Origin: Phycisphaerales bacterium | GTDB taxonomy: Bacteria; Planctomycetota; Phycisphaerae; Phycisphaerales; UBA1924 | Length of the DNA: 64,000 nt | Assembly: GCA_020847175.1 (NCBI GenBank) | Contig: JADLCM010000019.1 | Location: 1-64,000 of the forward strand | Direction of reading: 5' to 3' | Made by a program: the position numbers and the translations under genes | The notes under the pieces: model-generated | Told to the model about the DNA's origin: nothing | Seen by the model: only the letters and a program-made list of their open reading frames with translations | Databases searched by the model: none | Shown: one piece after another, positions 54,208 to 62,575 of the stretch | Layout: every line of letters starts with the position of its first letter | How positions within the stretch are numbered: the stretch's first letter is position 1

Positions 54208-56283
54208 TCAGGCCGCCTGCGGCGCCCCGAGCCCACGCACGCTGGCCTCGCGCCGGATGGTCTGGGCGGTCTTGCCTTCCTCCGCCGCGGCGATGTTCTC
54301 ACCGAACCGAAAGAGCCGGAAGGAGTTGCCCAGCACGAAGATCTCGCCCGCGAAGTGGTACAGGGCCGCCGCGGGCACCGCCAGCCACCCCGCCGAGGCC
54401 ATCACCAGCCCGATCAGCACGATCAGGATGCTCGCGGCGATGTTCATGGCGATGATCTGGCGGGTCTTGCGGGCCAGTTCGATGATGAACGGCACGCGGT
54501 TGAGGTCGTCCGTCATCAGCGCCACGCCCGCCGAGTTGGTCGCGATGTCCGAGCCCGACAGCCCCATCGCCACGCCCACGTCCGCCGCGGCGAGGCTCGG
54601 GCCGTCGTTGATGCCGTCGCCCACCATCATGGTGCGGTAGCCCTGGGCGACGAGCTGCTTGATCTGCTGGTGCTTCTCTTCGGGGTGGCACTCGGCCTCG
54701 ATGGCATCAACGCCCACCGCCAGGCCCACGCGCTTGGCGACGCTCAGGCGGTCGCCCGTGAAGATGGCGATGGTGCGCACGCCCAGGTCGCGCAGCCGCT
54801 GGATCACGCTCTTGGTGCTGGCCCGCACCTTGTCCTCGAGGCCCACCACGCCGAGGTACCGCCCGTCGCGCATCACGTGCACGCCCGACATGCCCTCGAT
54901 CCGCGCCTCCGCCGCCTCGATCTCCGCCCGCGACCTGGGGCTGAGCTCGATGAGCCACTTGGCGCGCCCGACGCAGAGTTCGCCCACGCTCGTGCGGGCG
55001 CGGACACCCCGCCCGTGAATCTCCTCGAAATCGCTCGATCCGTCCGGCGTGATCCGCGCCGCCAGCGCCGTGCGCAGGATCGACTGGGCGAGCGGGTGGT
55101 TCGAGTGCTGCTCGGCGTTCGCCGCGGCCTTGAGCAGTTCCGCCCCGTCCACGCCCTCGGCGGGCGCCAGGCGCGACACCTCGAACTTGCCCGTGGTGAT
55201 CGTGCCGGTCTTGTCCATCACCACCGCGTCGACGTTCGCCGCCGATTCGAGGTAGTGCGTCTGCTTGATGAGCACGCCGAGCCGCGCCGCGGCCGCGAAC
55301 GCCGCCACCATCGCGGTGGGGCTCGCCAGCAGCAGCGAGGCGGGACACGCGACGATGAGCACGGTGATGGCGCGCCGGGCCGCCTCGGCCTTGCTCGCGG
55401 CGTCGGGGCTCTGGCTGTTGATGAACCACACCACCGCCGCCACCGAGAGCGCCACCGGCACGAAGAACCGCGACACCTGCTCGATGAGCAGCTGCCGGGG
55501 CGTGCGGGTCTCTTCGGCCTCGCGGATGAGCCGCGTCACCTTGCCGATGGTGGTCTCGCCCCCCACCTGCGTCACTTCCACGTCGATCTGCCCGGTGAGG
55601 TTGGTGGTGCCCGCGTACACCGGGTCGCCCGCCTGCACCTCTACCGGCATCGCTTCACCCGTGAGCGATGCCTGGTTGATGCTCGACCGCCCGCCCGCGA
55701 CCCGCCCGTCGACGGGCAGGTTCTCGCCGGGGCGCACCCGCACCACCGCGCCCACCGTGACCTCGGAGAGCGCCACGTCGCGCTCCGTGCCATCGGGCGC
55801 CAGCAGGCGCGCCTGGTCCGGGGTCAGGTTGACAAGCTGTTCAATCGCGCGCTGCGCGCCGAAGGCCGTGCGCCGCAGGATCTGGTCCGCGATCAGCAGC
55901 ACGAACGCGAGCAGGCCCGCTGTGCGATAGTCACCCGTCGCCATGGCCGCCAGGATACCCACCGCCACGAGCGTCGAACTCGAAGGGCGCAAGTCGCGCA
56001 CCTCGCGGAAGGCGGCCCAGAACAGGGGCGCGCTCAGCAGGATCGCGCCCACCAGCGCGGGCAGATCGCCCACCCCGGAGGCCCCGAACCCGAACCACCG
56101 CGAAAACAGGCTGACCAGCACCAGCACGCCGCCCACCAGGTACAGCGGGATCAACTTGTCGATCTTGGCGATCTCGTGGTGCGCGCAGCAGGTCATGGTC
56201 CCCGAATACTCGCCCGAACCGCCGGAGGCCGGCGCGTGCGAAGCGTGGTCGTGATGCTCGTGCCCGTGATGATCGTGCGCCAT
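54208..56283 (-). CDS. P1B-type metal-transporting ATPase with CPA in place of CPC
   Basis: 691 residues. A His-rich N-terminus (MAHDHHGHEHHDHASHA) and a following Cys pair (MTCCAHHE) could bind metal; there is no classical heavy-metal-associated domain. Eight spans are interrupted by SLTGEAMPV (A domain, TGE), the membrane motif IVACPASLLLASPTAMVAA at 310-328, the phosphorylation site MDKTGTITTGK (Asp357), HP locus SNHPLAQSI and MVGDGINDGPSL. The metal-binding membrane motif is CPA (313-315), not the CPC of Cu and Zn pumps, so ion specificity is uncertain; His-rich ends suggest Zn, Co or Cu. Exports or imports a soft or borderline metal across the cytoplasmic membrane. Confidence 0.93.
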   Translation of the reverse strand: MAHDHHGHEHHDHASHAPASGGSGEYSGTMTCCAHHEIAKIDKLIPLYLVGGVLVLVSLFSRWFGFGASGVGDLPALVGAILLSAPLFWAAFREVRDLRPSSSTLVAVGILAAMATGDYRTAGLLAFVLLIADQILRRTAFGAQRAIEQLVNLTPDQARLLAPDGTERDVALSEVTVGAVVRVRPGENLPVDGRVAGGRSSINQASLTGEAMPVEVQAGDPVYAGTTNLTGQIDVEVTQVGGETTIGKVTRLIREAEETRTPRQLLIEQVSRFFVPVALSVAAVVWFINSQSPDAASKAEAARRAITVLIVACPASLLLASPTAMVAAFAAAARLGVLIKQTHYLESAANVDAVVMDKTGTITTGKFEVSRLAPAEGVDGAELLKAAANAEQHSNHPLAQSILRTALAARITPDGSSDFEEIHGRGVRARTSVGELCVGRAKWLIELSPRSRAEIEAAEARIEGMSGVHVMRDGRYLGVVGLEDKVRASTKSVIQRLRDLGVRTIAIFTGDRLSVAKRVGLAVGVDAIEAECHPEEKHQQIKQLVAQGYRTMMVGDGINDGPSLAAADVGVAMGLSGSDIATNSAGVALMTDDLNRVPFIIELARKTRQIIAMNIAASILIVLIGLVMASAGWLAVPAAALYHFAGEIFVLGNSFRLFRFGENIAAAEEGKTAQTIRREASVRGLGAPQAA

Positions 56284-56509
56284 GCAAACCTCGAAGATTC
56301 TGCCCCTCCCCGGCCCGCGCGCCCGTCACGCCGCCCGCAACAGGCGACGCTCCGGCACTCGTGCCCCACCGCGTCCGGGGTCGCGCCCGCCGAGAACCCG
56401 CCGGGCGCGTGCATAGTAGAGCCGGCCGGTCCGACCGGCTCGAACTCGGTACCCTACGACCCGTGCCCCGCACGGGTTCACTCGCCCGGCGATCCGCTGG
56501 AGCCTGACC

Positions 56510-57589
56510 TTGGCCCCCAACCCCCCTGCAACTTCCGACGCCCGCCTCGGCATCGACGGCAAGCCGGCGCGCGTCGCGATCCTCGGCCTCGGCCAGATGG
56601 GCCTCGTCTGCGCCGGCCTGCTCGCCTCCCCCGACCGGGCCCGGGGCAGCGGCGAGCAGCCCTCGCCGCGCATCCTCATGTGGGGGCACAACTTGGATGA
56701 AGCGGGCGAACTCGCGCAGAGCCGCCAATCCATCCGGTTGCCGGGGTTCACTCTGCCTGAATCCGTGCGCGTCGTCCAAAGGGACGAGCACGTGCGCGAG
56801 TGCGATCTCGTGGTCGCGGCGGTGCCCGTGCAGCATTTGCGTGAAGCCCTCACGCGCCTCAGGCCGCACCTGCCCCCTCGCGTGAGCGTGGTCAGTGTCG
56901 CCAAGGGAATCGAGAACGAATCGCTGCTCCGACCGACGCAGCTCATCGGGTCGGTCCTGGGCCGCGATCGCCCTCTCGGCGTGTTGAGCGGCCCGACCAT
57001 CGCCGCCGAGCTCGTTCGGTGCCTCCCGGCGACCATGATCTCGTCCAGTGAAAACCCCGGGTTCGCCTTGGCGGTGCAGCGTCTCTTCAGCACCTCATGG
57101 CTGCGCATCTACACGCAGGCCGACATGGTCGGCGTCGAACTCGCGGGCGCCACCAAGAACGTCATTGCCATCGCGGCGGGCATTCTCGACGGGCTCCAGG
57201 CCGGCAACAACGCCAAGAGCGCGCTCCTCGCCCGCGGGCTGGCCGAGATCACCCGACTCGGGTCATCGATGGGCGCCAACCGCGACACCTTCTTCGGGGT
57301 CGCGGGCGTGGGCGACCTGGCGACCAGTTGCTTCTCGCCCGAGGGGCGCAACCGCTCGTGCGGCGAGGCGCTGGGCCGGGGCGAAAAACTCGAGACCTAC
57401 CTCAAGCGCTCCCGCCACGTGGTGGAAGGCGTCTGGACAACCCGGAGCGTCATGGACCTCGCCGCAAAGTTCAACGTGGACATGCCCATCACGCAGGCCG
57501 TGCACGCCGTGCTCTTCGAGGGCGTCGATCCGCTGGAGGCAATCGGGCGCCTCATGGCGCGCGGGCTGAAAGATGAAGTGGTGGGGTAG
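56510..57589 (+). CDS. gpsA: Glycerol-3-phosphate dehydrogenase [NAD(P)+]
   Basis: Reduces dihydroxyacetone phosphate to sn-glycerol-3-phosphate for phospholipid synthesis. 359 residues, starting at TTG 56510 with GGAG eight bases upstream (MAPNPPATSD). Motifs are VAILGLGQMGLVCAGLL (dinucleotide fold; an extended loop SPDRARGSGEQPSPR follows), VVAAVPVQHLREAL, VSVAKGIENESL, LSGPTIAAELV and ELAGATKNVIAIAAGILDG with the catalytic Lys; GRNRSCGEALGRG is close to the usual RNxxxG. Single gene. Confidence 0.95.
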   Translation: MAPNPPATSDARLGIDGKPARVAILGLGQMGLVCAGLLASPDRARGSGEQPSPRILMWGHNLDEAGELAQSRQSIRLPGFTLPESVRVVQRDEHVRECDLVVAAVPVQHLREALTRLRPHLPPRVSVVSVAKGIENESLLRPTQLIGSVLGRDRPLGVLSGPTIAAELVRCLPATMISSSENPGFALAVQRLFSTSWLRIYTQADMVGVELAGATKNVIAIAAGILDGLQAGNNAKSALLARGLAEITRLGSSMGANRDTFFGVAGVGDLATSCFSPEGRNRSCGEALGRGEKLETYLKRSRHVVEGVWTTRSVMDLAAKFNVDMPITQAVHAVLFEGVDPLEAIGRLMARGLKDEVVG

Positions 57590-57989
57590 CCTGGCAGGCC
57601 GCGCGCCTCGGTTTGACCCTGCCCCGTCCCCCCTCTACCCTCCCCCGTTCGGTTCGGAACCGGGCGAGACGTCGAAAGCCGGCTCGTCCAGGGGTCCCGC
57701 CCGCAGCGGCATCGCCGCACGCGGCAAGGGGGGGCCTGAGTTCCCAGGCGGGTCCGACTGGCGTTGCGCCAGCCGACTTTCCCGCCGACAAGCCGCGGCC
57801 AACGGCACACGGGCAAGGCCCGTTCCCGAGGACCGCGAAGGTCGTTTCGGGTTGCGCACCCCCAAAATGGGTGACGCAAGCCGCTCTTCGAGGGCGGCAC
57901 AAGGAGCCTTGGCCGGTCAACCCTCTGCACAGAACAGGCCGGAACCGCGCCCCACGGCGCTTGCTCCGGCATGTTCAGCGACCCGGGTT
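57590..57989. other. Intergenic region, 400 bp
   Basis: GC-rich, with many short hairpins such as TGGCG-TTG-CGCCA near 57758-57770 and GGGC-AAGG-CCCG near 57813-57824, but I recognise no known RNA family and no believable gene. It contains the upstream region of tRNA-Gln. Confidence 0.4.
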
Positions 57990-58060
57990 TCCCCGGTAGT
58001 GTAACGGTAGCACATCAGATTTTGGTTCTGACTGTTCAGGTTCGAATCCTGACCGGGGAG
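57990..58060 (+). tRNA. tRNA-Gln (anticodon UUG)
   Basis: Acceptor TCCCCGG/CCGGGGA with discriminator G. Anticodon stem TCAGA/TCTGA encloses loop TTTTGGT with anticodon UUG; T arm TCAGG-TTCGAAT-CCTGA. CCA is not encoded. It precedes the housekeeping operon by 38 bp. Confidence 0.96.
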
Positions 58061-58098
58061 TTTCGCCCTCTGCGGGTCGTTCCGCACGGGCACGCGAG

Positions 58099-58878
58099 GT
58101 GAGCGTGACGCAGACAACGCCCGACGGCGACAAGCCCGCGGCGATCATCCTGGCGGCAGGCAAAGGCACGCGGATGAAGTCCGACCTGCCCAAGGTCTGT
58201 CACCCCGTCGGGGGCAGGCCGATGGTCTGCGCCGTGGTTGATGCCTGCCGCGCCGCCGGATGCGGACGCATCGTCGCGGTCGTCGGCTACAAGCAGGAAC
58301 TGGTCCGCGAGGCGCTGCGGGGCTACGAGGGTGTGGACTACGCCGTGCAGGCCGAGCAGCTGGGCACCGGGCACGCGGTTCGGTGCGCCGAGGCAGGCTT
58401 CGGGACGAACCCCAAGGGCGAGGTCTTCGTGCTCTGCGGCGACGGGCCGCTGATCCGTGCCCAGACCCTGCGCAGGGTGCTTGATCGCCATCGCTCCGCC
58501 GGCGCGCGGGCGACGCTCGCGACCAGCATCGTGCCCGACCCCTCGGGATACGGCCGGATCACGCGCGACGCCTCCGGCCGCTTCACGGGCATCGTGGAGC
58601 AGAAGAACGCCACGCCCGAACAGATCAAGATCCGCGAGATCAATCCCAGCTATTACTGCTTCGAGGCGGGCGCGCTCTTCTCGGCGCTCCGCGACGTGAC
58701 GAAGAACGAAGCGAGCGGCGAGTACTACATCACGGATGTTCCCGGTGTGCTCATGGCGCGCGGGGACCGGGTCGAGGTGATCGACGCCGTGCCGCCCGAG
58801 GACGTGCTGAGCATCAACACGCTGGAGCAGCTCGCGGAGGTGGACCGGATCTTTCGTTCACGCGGGGGGCGCGGATGA
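58099..58878 (+). CDS. GlmU-like nucleotidyltransferase without the acetyltransferase domain
   Basis: 259 residues. The N-terminal nucleotidyltransferase half of GlmU is intact: IILAAGKGTRMKSDLPKVCH, AEQLGTGHAV (uridine and sugar contacts), VLCGDGPLI with metal-binding Asp, and EYYITDVPGVLMARG. The left-handed beta-helix acetyltransferase half of standard GlmU (about 450 residues in all) is absent, since the frame ends at TGA 58876. It therefore probably forms UDP-GlcNAc or another UDP/dTDP-sugar but cannot acetylate glucosamine-1-phosphate. GTG 58099 or GTG 58105 is the start. It overlaps prs (ATGA); glmU-prs-rplY-pth is a widespread order. Confidence 0.9.
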   Translation: MSVTQTTPDGDKPAAIILAAGKGTRMKSDLPKVCHPVGGRPMVCAVVDACRAAGCGRIVAVVGYKQELVREALRGYEGVDYAVQAEQLGTGHAVRCAEAGFGTNPKGEVFVLCGDGPLIRAQTLRRVLDRHRSAGARATLATSIVPDPSGYGRITRDASGRFTGIVEQKNATPEQIKIREINPSYYCFEAGALFSALRDVTKNEASGEYYITDVPGVLMARGDRVEVIDAVPPEDVLSINTLEQLAEVDRIFRSRGGRG

Positions 58879-59858
58879 ACACGTCCGACCGGAACGGCTT
58901 CAAGGTCTTCGCGGGGCGCCACTCGAAGGAACTGGCGCAGCGCGTGTGCACGCGCCTCAAGGTGCCCCTGGGCGACGCGAAGTCCTTTGTCTTTCCGGAC
59001 GGCGAACTGCTGGTGAAGCTCGATGAGGATGTGCGCGGGCGCGATTGCTACGTGGTGCTTTCCACGTGCGAGCCCGTCAACGACAACCTCATGGAACTGC
59101 TCATCTTCCTGGACTGCCTCAAGCGGGCGAGCGCCAAGCGGGTGACGGCGGTGCTCCCCTACTTCGGCTACGGCCGCCAGGACCGCAAGGACGAGGGGCG
59201 CGTGCCCATCACGGCGAAGCTGGTCGCGAACCTCATCACCCACGCCCGAGCCGACCGCGTGCTCGCCCTCGACCTGCACGCCGCCCAGATCCAGGGGTTC
59301 TTCGACCTCCCGATGGACCACCTCCAGGCGACGCCGGTCTTCCTCGACTACTTCCGCTCGATCCGCGATGAACTCGACGACCTCTGCCTGGTGAGCCCGG
59401 ACGTGGGCAATGTCAAGGTGGCGGAGAAGGTCGCGAACCTGCTGCACGGCGATCTCGCGATCATCCACAAGCAGCGGCTCAGCGGCTCGCAGGTCGTGAG
59501 CGCCAACCTCATCGGCTCGGTCGAGGGCAAGACCGTGCTCATGTACGACGACATGATCTCCACCGCCGGCACCGTCTGCGAGGCGGCGAAACTGGTCATG
59601 GCCCGCGGTGCGAAGCGGGTGATCGCCGCGGCGACGCACGCCGTGCTCGTCGGGCCCGCCATGGATCGCCTCCGCGCCGCGCCCATCAGCCGCATCGTCG
59701 TCACCGACACCGTGCCCATCGGCGACCGCTGCGCCCCCATCCGCGACCGGCTCACCGTGCTGAGCGTGGGCGACCTGCTCGGCGATGCCATTCACAACAT
59801 CCACCACAACCTGTCCATCAGCGCGCTCTTCCGCGACAAGGTCGGACCAAAGCGGTAA
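58875..59858 (+). CDS. prs: Ribose-phosphate pyrophosphokinase
   Basis: Makes PRPP from ribose-5-phosphate and ATP for purine, pyrimidine, histidine and tryptophan synthesis. 327 residues (usual about 315). Motifs: AGRHSKELAQ, VPYFGYGRQDRK equivalent (LPYFGYGRQDRKDEGR), LDLHAAQIQGFF (metal and ATP), SPDVGNVK, and the PRPP loop MYDDMISTAGT. ATG 58875 overlaps the stop of the upstream nucleotidyltransferase gene, so the two are coupled. Confidence 0.97.
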   Translation: MNTSDRNGFKVFAGRHSKELAQRVCTRLKVPLGDAKSFVFPDGELLVKLDEDVRGRDCYVVLSTCEPVNDNLMELLIFLDCLKRASAKRVTAVLPYFGYGRQDRKDEGRVPITAKLVANLITHARADRVLALDLHAAQIQGFFDLPMDHLQATPVFLDYFRSIRDELDDLCLVSPDVGNVKVAEKVANLLHGDLAIIHKQRLSGSQVVSANLIGSVEGKTVLMYDDMISTAGTVCEAAKLVMARGAKRVIAAATHAVLVGPAMDRLRAAPISRIVVTDTVPIGDRCAPIRDRLTVLSVGDLLGDAIHNIHHNLSISALFRDKVGPKR

Positions 59859-60047
59859 CCGGCGCCGCGCGGAGTTCGGGACATCGGAACAGGCCACGCA
59901 CACACGAGGATGAGGATCGACGACTGACCTTCGGCCGCGCAACGCAGGCACAACCCACCGCACGACTCTGACCGCACCCCGAAACAACCTCCATCTCGCA
60001 ATCTCACGATCTCACCACCCCACACGAACGCTCACGAGGAGTTGACC

Positions 60048-60767
60048 ATGCACGAGGATGCACCGATTCTGGAAGCAAACCGCCGCGCCAAGCTGGGTTC
60101 GAGGTACGCCAAGCGGGCACGGGCCGAGGGCCGGATTCCCGCCGTGGTGTACGGGCACAAGCAGGACGCGGTGCCGGTGGCGCTGGACTCGCGCGCGGCC
60201 GTGCGGCACTTCAACAAGGGCGAGCGCGTCTTCCGCATCGCCATCGACGGCAGCACCCCCGCCTACATCCTGCTCAAGGACCTCCAGTTCGATCACCTCG
60301 GCACGCACCCCGTGCACGCGGACTTCATGCGCGTGGACCTGCACGAGCGAATCACGGTCAATGTCTCGGTGCACCTCGTGGGCGAGGCCAAGGGCCTCGG
60401 CACCGCGGGCGCCGTCATGATCCGCCCCTACACCGAGATCGAGGTGGAGTGCACCCTGGCCACCCTTCCCGAGTTCATCGAGGTGAACGTCGCGGACATG
60501 GACGTGGGCTCCTCGCTCACGGCGAAGCAGGTGGCCCTGCCCGACGCCTCGATGAAGCTCAAGACCTCGCCCGACGCGGTCGTCGCGCACATCGTGATCG
60601 TGCAGGAGGAGAAGGTCGCCGAGGCCGCGCCCACCGATGCCGCCGCCGCCGCGGCGACCCCGGCCGCCGGCCCCGCCGTCATCACCGAGGAGAAGAAGAA
60701 GGAACGCGACGCGGCGAAGGCCGACGCCGACAAGCCCGCGGCCAAGGGCGGCGCCCCCAAGAAGTAG
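60048..60767 (+). CDS. rplY: Ribosomal protein bL25 of the Ctc (long) form
   Basis: Binds 5S rRNA in the large subunit. 239 residues: the N-terminal L25 domain (RYAKRARAEGRIPAVVYGHK), the C-terminal TL5/Ctc beta domain (HERITVNVSVHLVGEAKGLG; LPEFIEVNVADMDVGSSLTA), and an Ala/Lys-rich tail of about 50 residues (AAAAATPAAGPAVITEEKKK) longer than usual. GAGGAG is six bases before ATG 60048; an upstream in-frame TTG is less likely. A 189-bp gap follows prs, which may hold an internal promoter. Confidence 0.95.
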   Translation: MHEDAPILEANRRAKLGSRYAKRARAEGRIPAVVYGHKQDAVPVALDSRAAVRHFNKGERVFRIAIDGSTPAYILLKDLQFDHLGTHPVHADFMRVDLHERITVNVSVHLVGEAKGLGTAGAVMIRPYTEIEVECTLATLPEFIEVNVADMDVGSSLTAKQVALPDASMKLKTSPDAVVAHIVIVQEEKVAEAAPTDAAAAAATPAAGPAVITEEKKKERDAAKADADKPAAKGGAPKK

Positions 60768-60790
60768 TCCGCGTTTCAGGAGTGGATGCG

Positions 60791-61471
60791 GTGAAACTCA
60801 TCGTCGGGCTGGGCAATCCGGGGAAGACCTACGAGCGCACGCGCCACAACGCCGGCTTCATGGCCGTCGATGCGCTGGCGCGCGAGGTCGCCCCCGGCGA
60901 GCCGGTCCGGGCGAAGTTCTCCGGCGACCTGGTGGAAGCGAACCTCGGGGGCGAGAAGTGCCTGCTTCTCAAGCCCATGACCTACATGAATCGCTCCGGC
61001 ACCAGCGTGGGCGAGGCCGTGCGGTTCTACAAGCTGCTCCCCGCCACCGAGGTGCTCATCGTCACCGATGACATTTACCTCCCGGTCGGCACGCTGCGGC
61101 TGCGGGGCGACGGGGGCGACGGGGGGCACAACGGCCTGCTCGATATCGCCCGCGCGCTCGGCAGCAGTGCCTATCCGCGGCTGCGCATCGGCGTGGGCGA
61201 AAAACCCCCGTTCATGGACCAGGCCGACTGGGTCCTCAGCCGCTTCACCGAGCTGGAATGGCCCCAGATCGAGGATTCCGCCCACCGGGCCGCGCAGGCC
61301 TGTCTGATGTTCGCCCGCGAAGGACTCGCCAAGGCGATGAACACGTTCAACAGCCGCCCGGGCGCGGAGCGCCCCCGGCCCCGTCCGACGCAGAACCCCG
61401 AAACCCCAGGCGGGCCTGATGTGCCCGTGGTCGGGCCCGCGAGGCCCGAAGAAGGAAAGTCCAATGGCTGA
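60791..61471 (+). CDS. pth: Peptidyl-tRNA hydrolase
   Basis: Releases peptides from stalled peptidyl-tRNA. 226 residues, starting at GTG 60791 with AGGAG eight bases upstream (MKLIVGLGNPGKTYE). Catalytic features: the GNPG and RHNAGF (His) motifs, KPMTYMNRSG (Asn), and LRLRGDGGDGGHNGLLDI, which in most homologs reads GGSGGHNGL. The C-terminus has a Pro-rich tail of about 30 residues. Its end overlaps rpsF by eight bases. Confidence 0.95.
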   Translation: MKLIVGLGNPGKTYERTRHNAGFMAVDALAREVAPGEPVRAKFSGDLVEANLGGEKCLLLKPMTYMNRSGTSVGEAVRFYKLLPATEVLIVTDDIYLPVGTLRLRGDGGDGGHNGLLDIARALGSSAYPRLRIGVGEKPPFMDQADWVLSRFTELEWPQIEDSAHRAAQACLMFAREGLAKAMNTFNSRPGAERPRPRPTQNPETPGGPDVPVVGPARPEEGKSNG

Positions 61472-61910
61472 ACAGCGTATCTATCCGTACGAGGTGATGT
61501 TCCTCCTCTCGCAGTCCGCCGCCACCGACTTCGGCGGGTGCATCTCGCACATCAACGACCTGTTCCATCGCGCGGGGGCCGACATCCTCGCCATGCAGAA
61601 GTGGGACGAGCGTCGCCTGGCGTACGAGATCAGGAAGCAGCGCCGGGGCGTCTACATCCTGGCCTACATCACCTGCGCCAACGACCGTATCCACGACCTC
61701 GAGCGCGACTGCGTGCTCTCCGAGAAGATCCTCCGCGCCCAGATCATCCGCGCCGACCATCTCTCGCCCGACGAGATGCGGGCCTTCGACCAGCGCAGCG
61801 ACCTCGAAGTCGAGGCCAAGCTGCGGGCGGAGCGCCAGAAGGAAGCCGAGCTCGCCGCGATGGCCGCCGCCGGCCCCGGTGACGATGCCGACGAGCCCGA
61901 GCAGAACTGA
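61464..61910 (+). CDS. rpsF: Ribosomal protein bS6
   Basis: 148 residues; the small-subunit protein that pairs with bS18. The ferredoxin-like fold starts IYPYEVMFLLSQSAA and has the WDERRLAYEIRKQRRGVY core, followed by an acidic Ala/Glu/Asp-rich tail of about 40 residues (EAELAAMAAAGPGDDADEPE). ATG 61464 has AAGGAAAG before it and overlaps the end of pth. Ssb follows 73 bp later. Confidence 0.95.
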   Translation: MAEQRIYPYEVMFLLSQSAATDFGGCISHINDLFHRAGADILAMQKWDERRLAYEIRKQRRGVYILAYITCANDRIHDLERDCVLSEKILRAQIIRADHLSPDEMRAFDQRSDLEVEAKLRAERQKEAELAAMAAAGPGDDADEPEQN

Positions 61911-61983
61911 GCCGTACCCTCCCTGACGGCACGCCCCTCGGCGGGGCCGGGTGTCGCACGCCGACCCTCACCAGGAGAAACGC

Positions 61984-62436
61984 ATGGCCGGGAACTTCAA
62001 CAAAGTGCTGCTGATGGGCAACCTGACCCGGGATGTCGAGCTTCGCCACACCACCAACAACAACGCCGTGGCGAAGTTCGGCCTCGCCGTCAACCGGCGC
62101 TTCTCGGTGGGCGAGGGGGCCAACCGCGAGCAGCGCGAAGAGACGACCTTCGTCGATTGCGAAGCCTGGGGACGCACCGCCGAGGTCATCGCCCAGTACC
62201 TCTCCAAGGGGCGCCCGGTCTTCATCGAGGGGCGCCTCAAGCTCGACCAGTGGCAGGACAAGGAGTCCGGCCAGAACCGCTCCCGCCTCCTCGTCGTCGT
62301 CGAGAACTTCCAGTTCGTCGACAGCCGGGGCCAGGGCGGGCCCGGCGGTGAAGACGACGGGGGCGCACCCCGGCGCACCCAGGCCCCGCGCCCGGGCGCC
62401 GGCCAGAAACCCGACGAAGATGACATCCCGTTCTGA
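61984..62436 (+). CDS. ssb: Single-stranded DNA-binding protein
   Basis: 150 residues. An N-terminal OB fold (FNKVLLMGNLTRDVELRHTT; TTFVDCEAWGRTAEVIAQYL; VFIEGRLKLDQW) and a Gly/Pro-rich tail ending in the partner-binding tip DDIPF. ATG 61984 has AGGAGA seven bases upstream; a GTG start 33 bases further up would add MSHADPHQEKR. Ssb between rpsF and rplI is a conserved position; rpsR, which usually follows it, is missing. Confidence 0.96.
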   Translation: MAGNFNKVLLMGNLTRDVELRHTTNNNAVAKFGLAVNRRFSVGEGANREQREETTFVDCEAWGRTAEVIAQYLSKGRPVFIEGRLKLDQWQDKESGQNRSRLLVVVENFQFVDSRGQGGPGGEDDGGAPRRTQAPRPGAGQKPDEDDIPF

Positions 62437-62575
62437 TGATCCTCCGCGTTCACCCCGCGGCACGCGCCCGTCGGCCCGTGTCCGCGCCTCTTGCCCCGCC
62501 CGTGTGCGGCGGGCCACGCTGGGGCGGCGACCCGCTCCTCAACTTGCGCGGGATTGATCCCGCAAGGACAGCCTC

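Noticed and set aside
53023-56700. A 1225-residue open frame on the plus strand, opposite the methyltransferase and P1B ATPase genes
   Set aside because: It is an antisense shadow: the minus strand carries intact motif-bearing proteins, and the plus frame is Arg/His/Ala-rich noise with no family motif. Long false frames are expected at this G+C.
57590-57989. A structural RNA gene (RNase P, SRP or 6S) before tRNA-Gln
   Set aside because: Hairpins are present, but none of the conserved core words of these RNAs is there.
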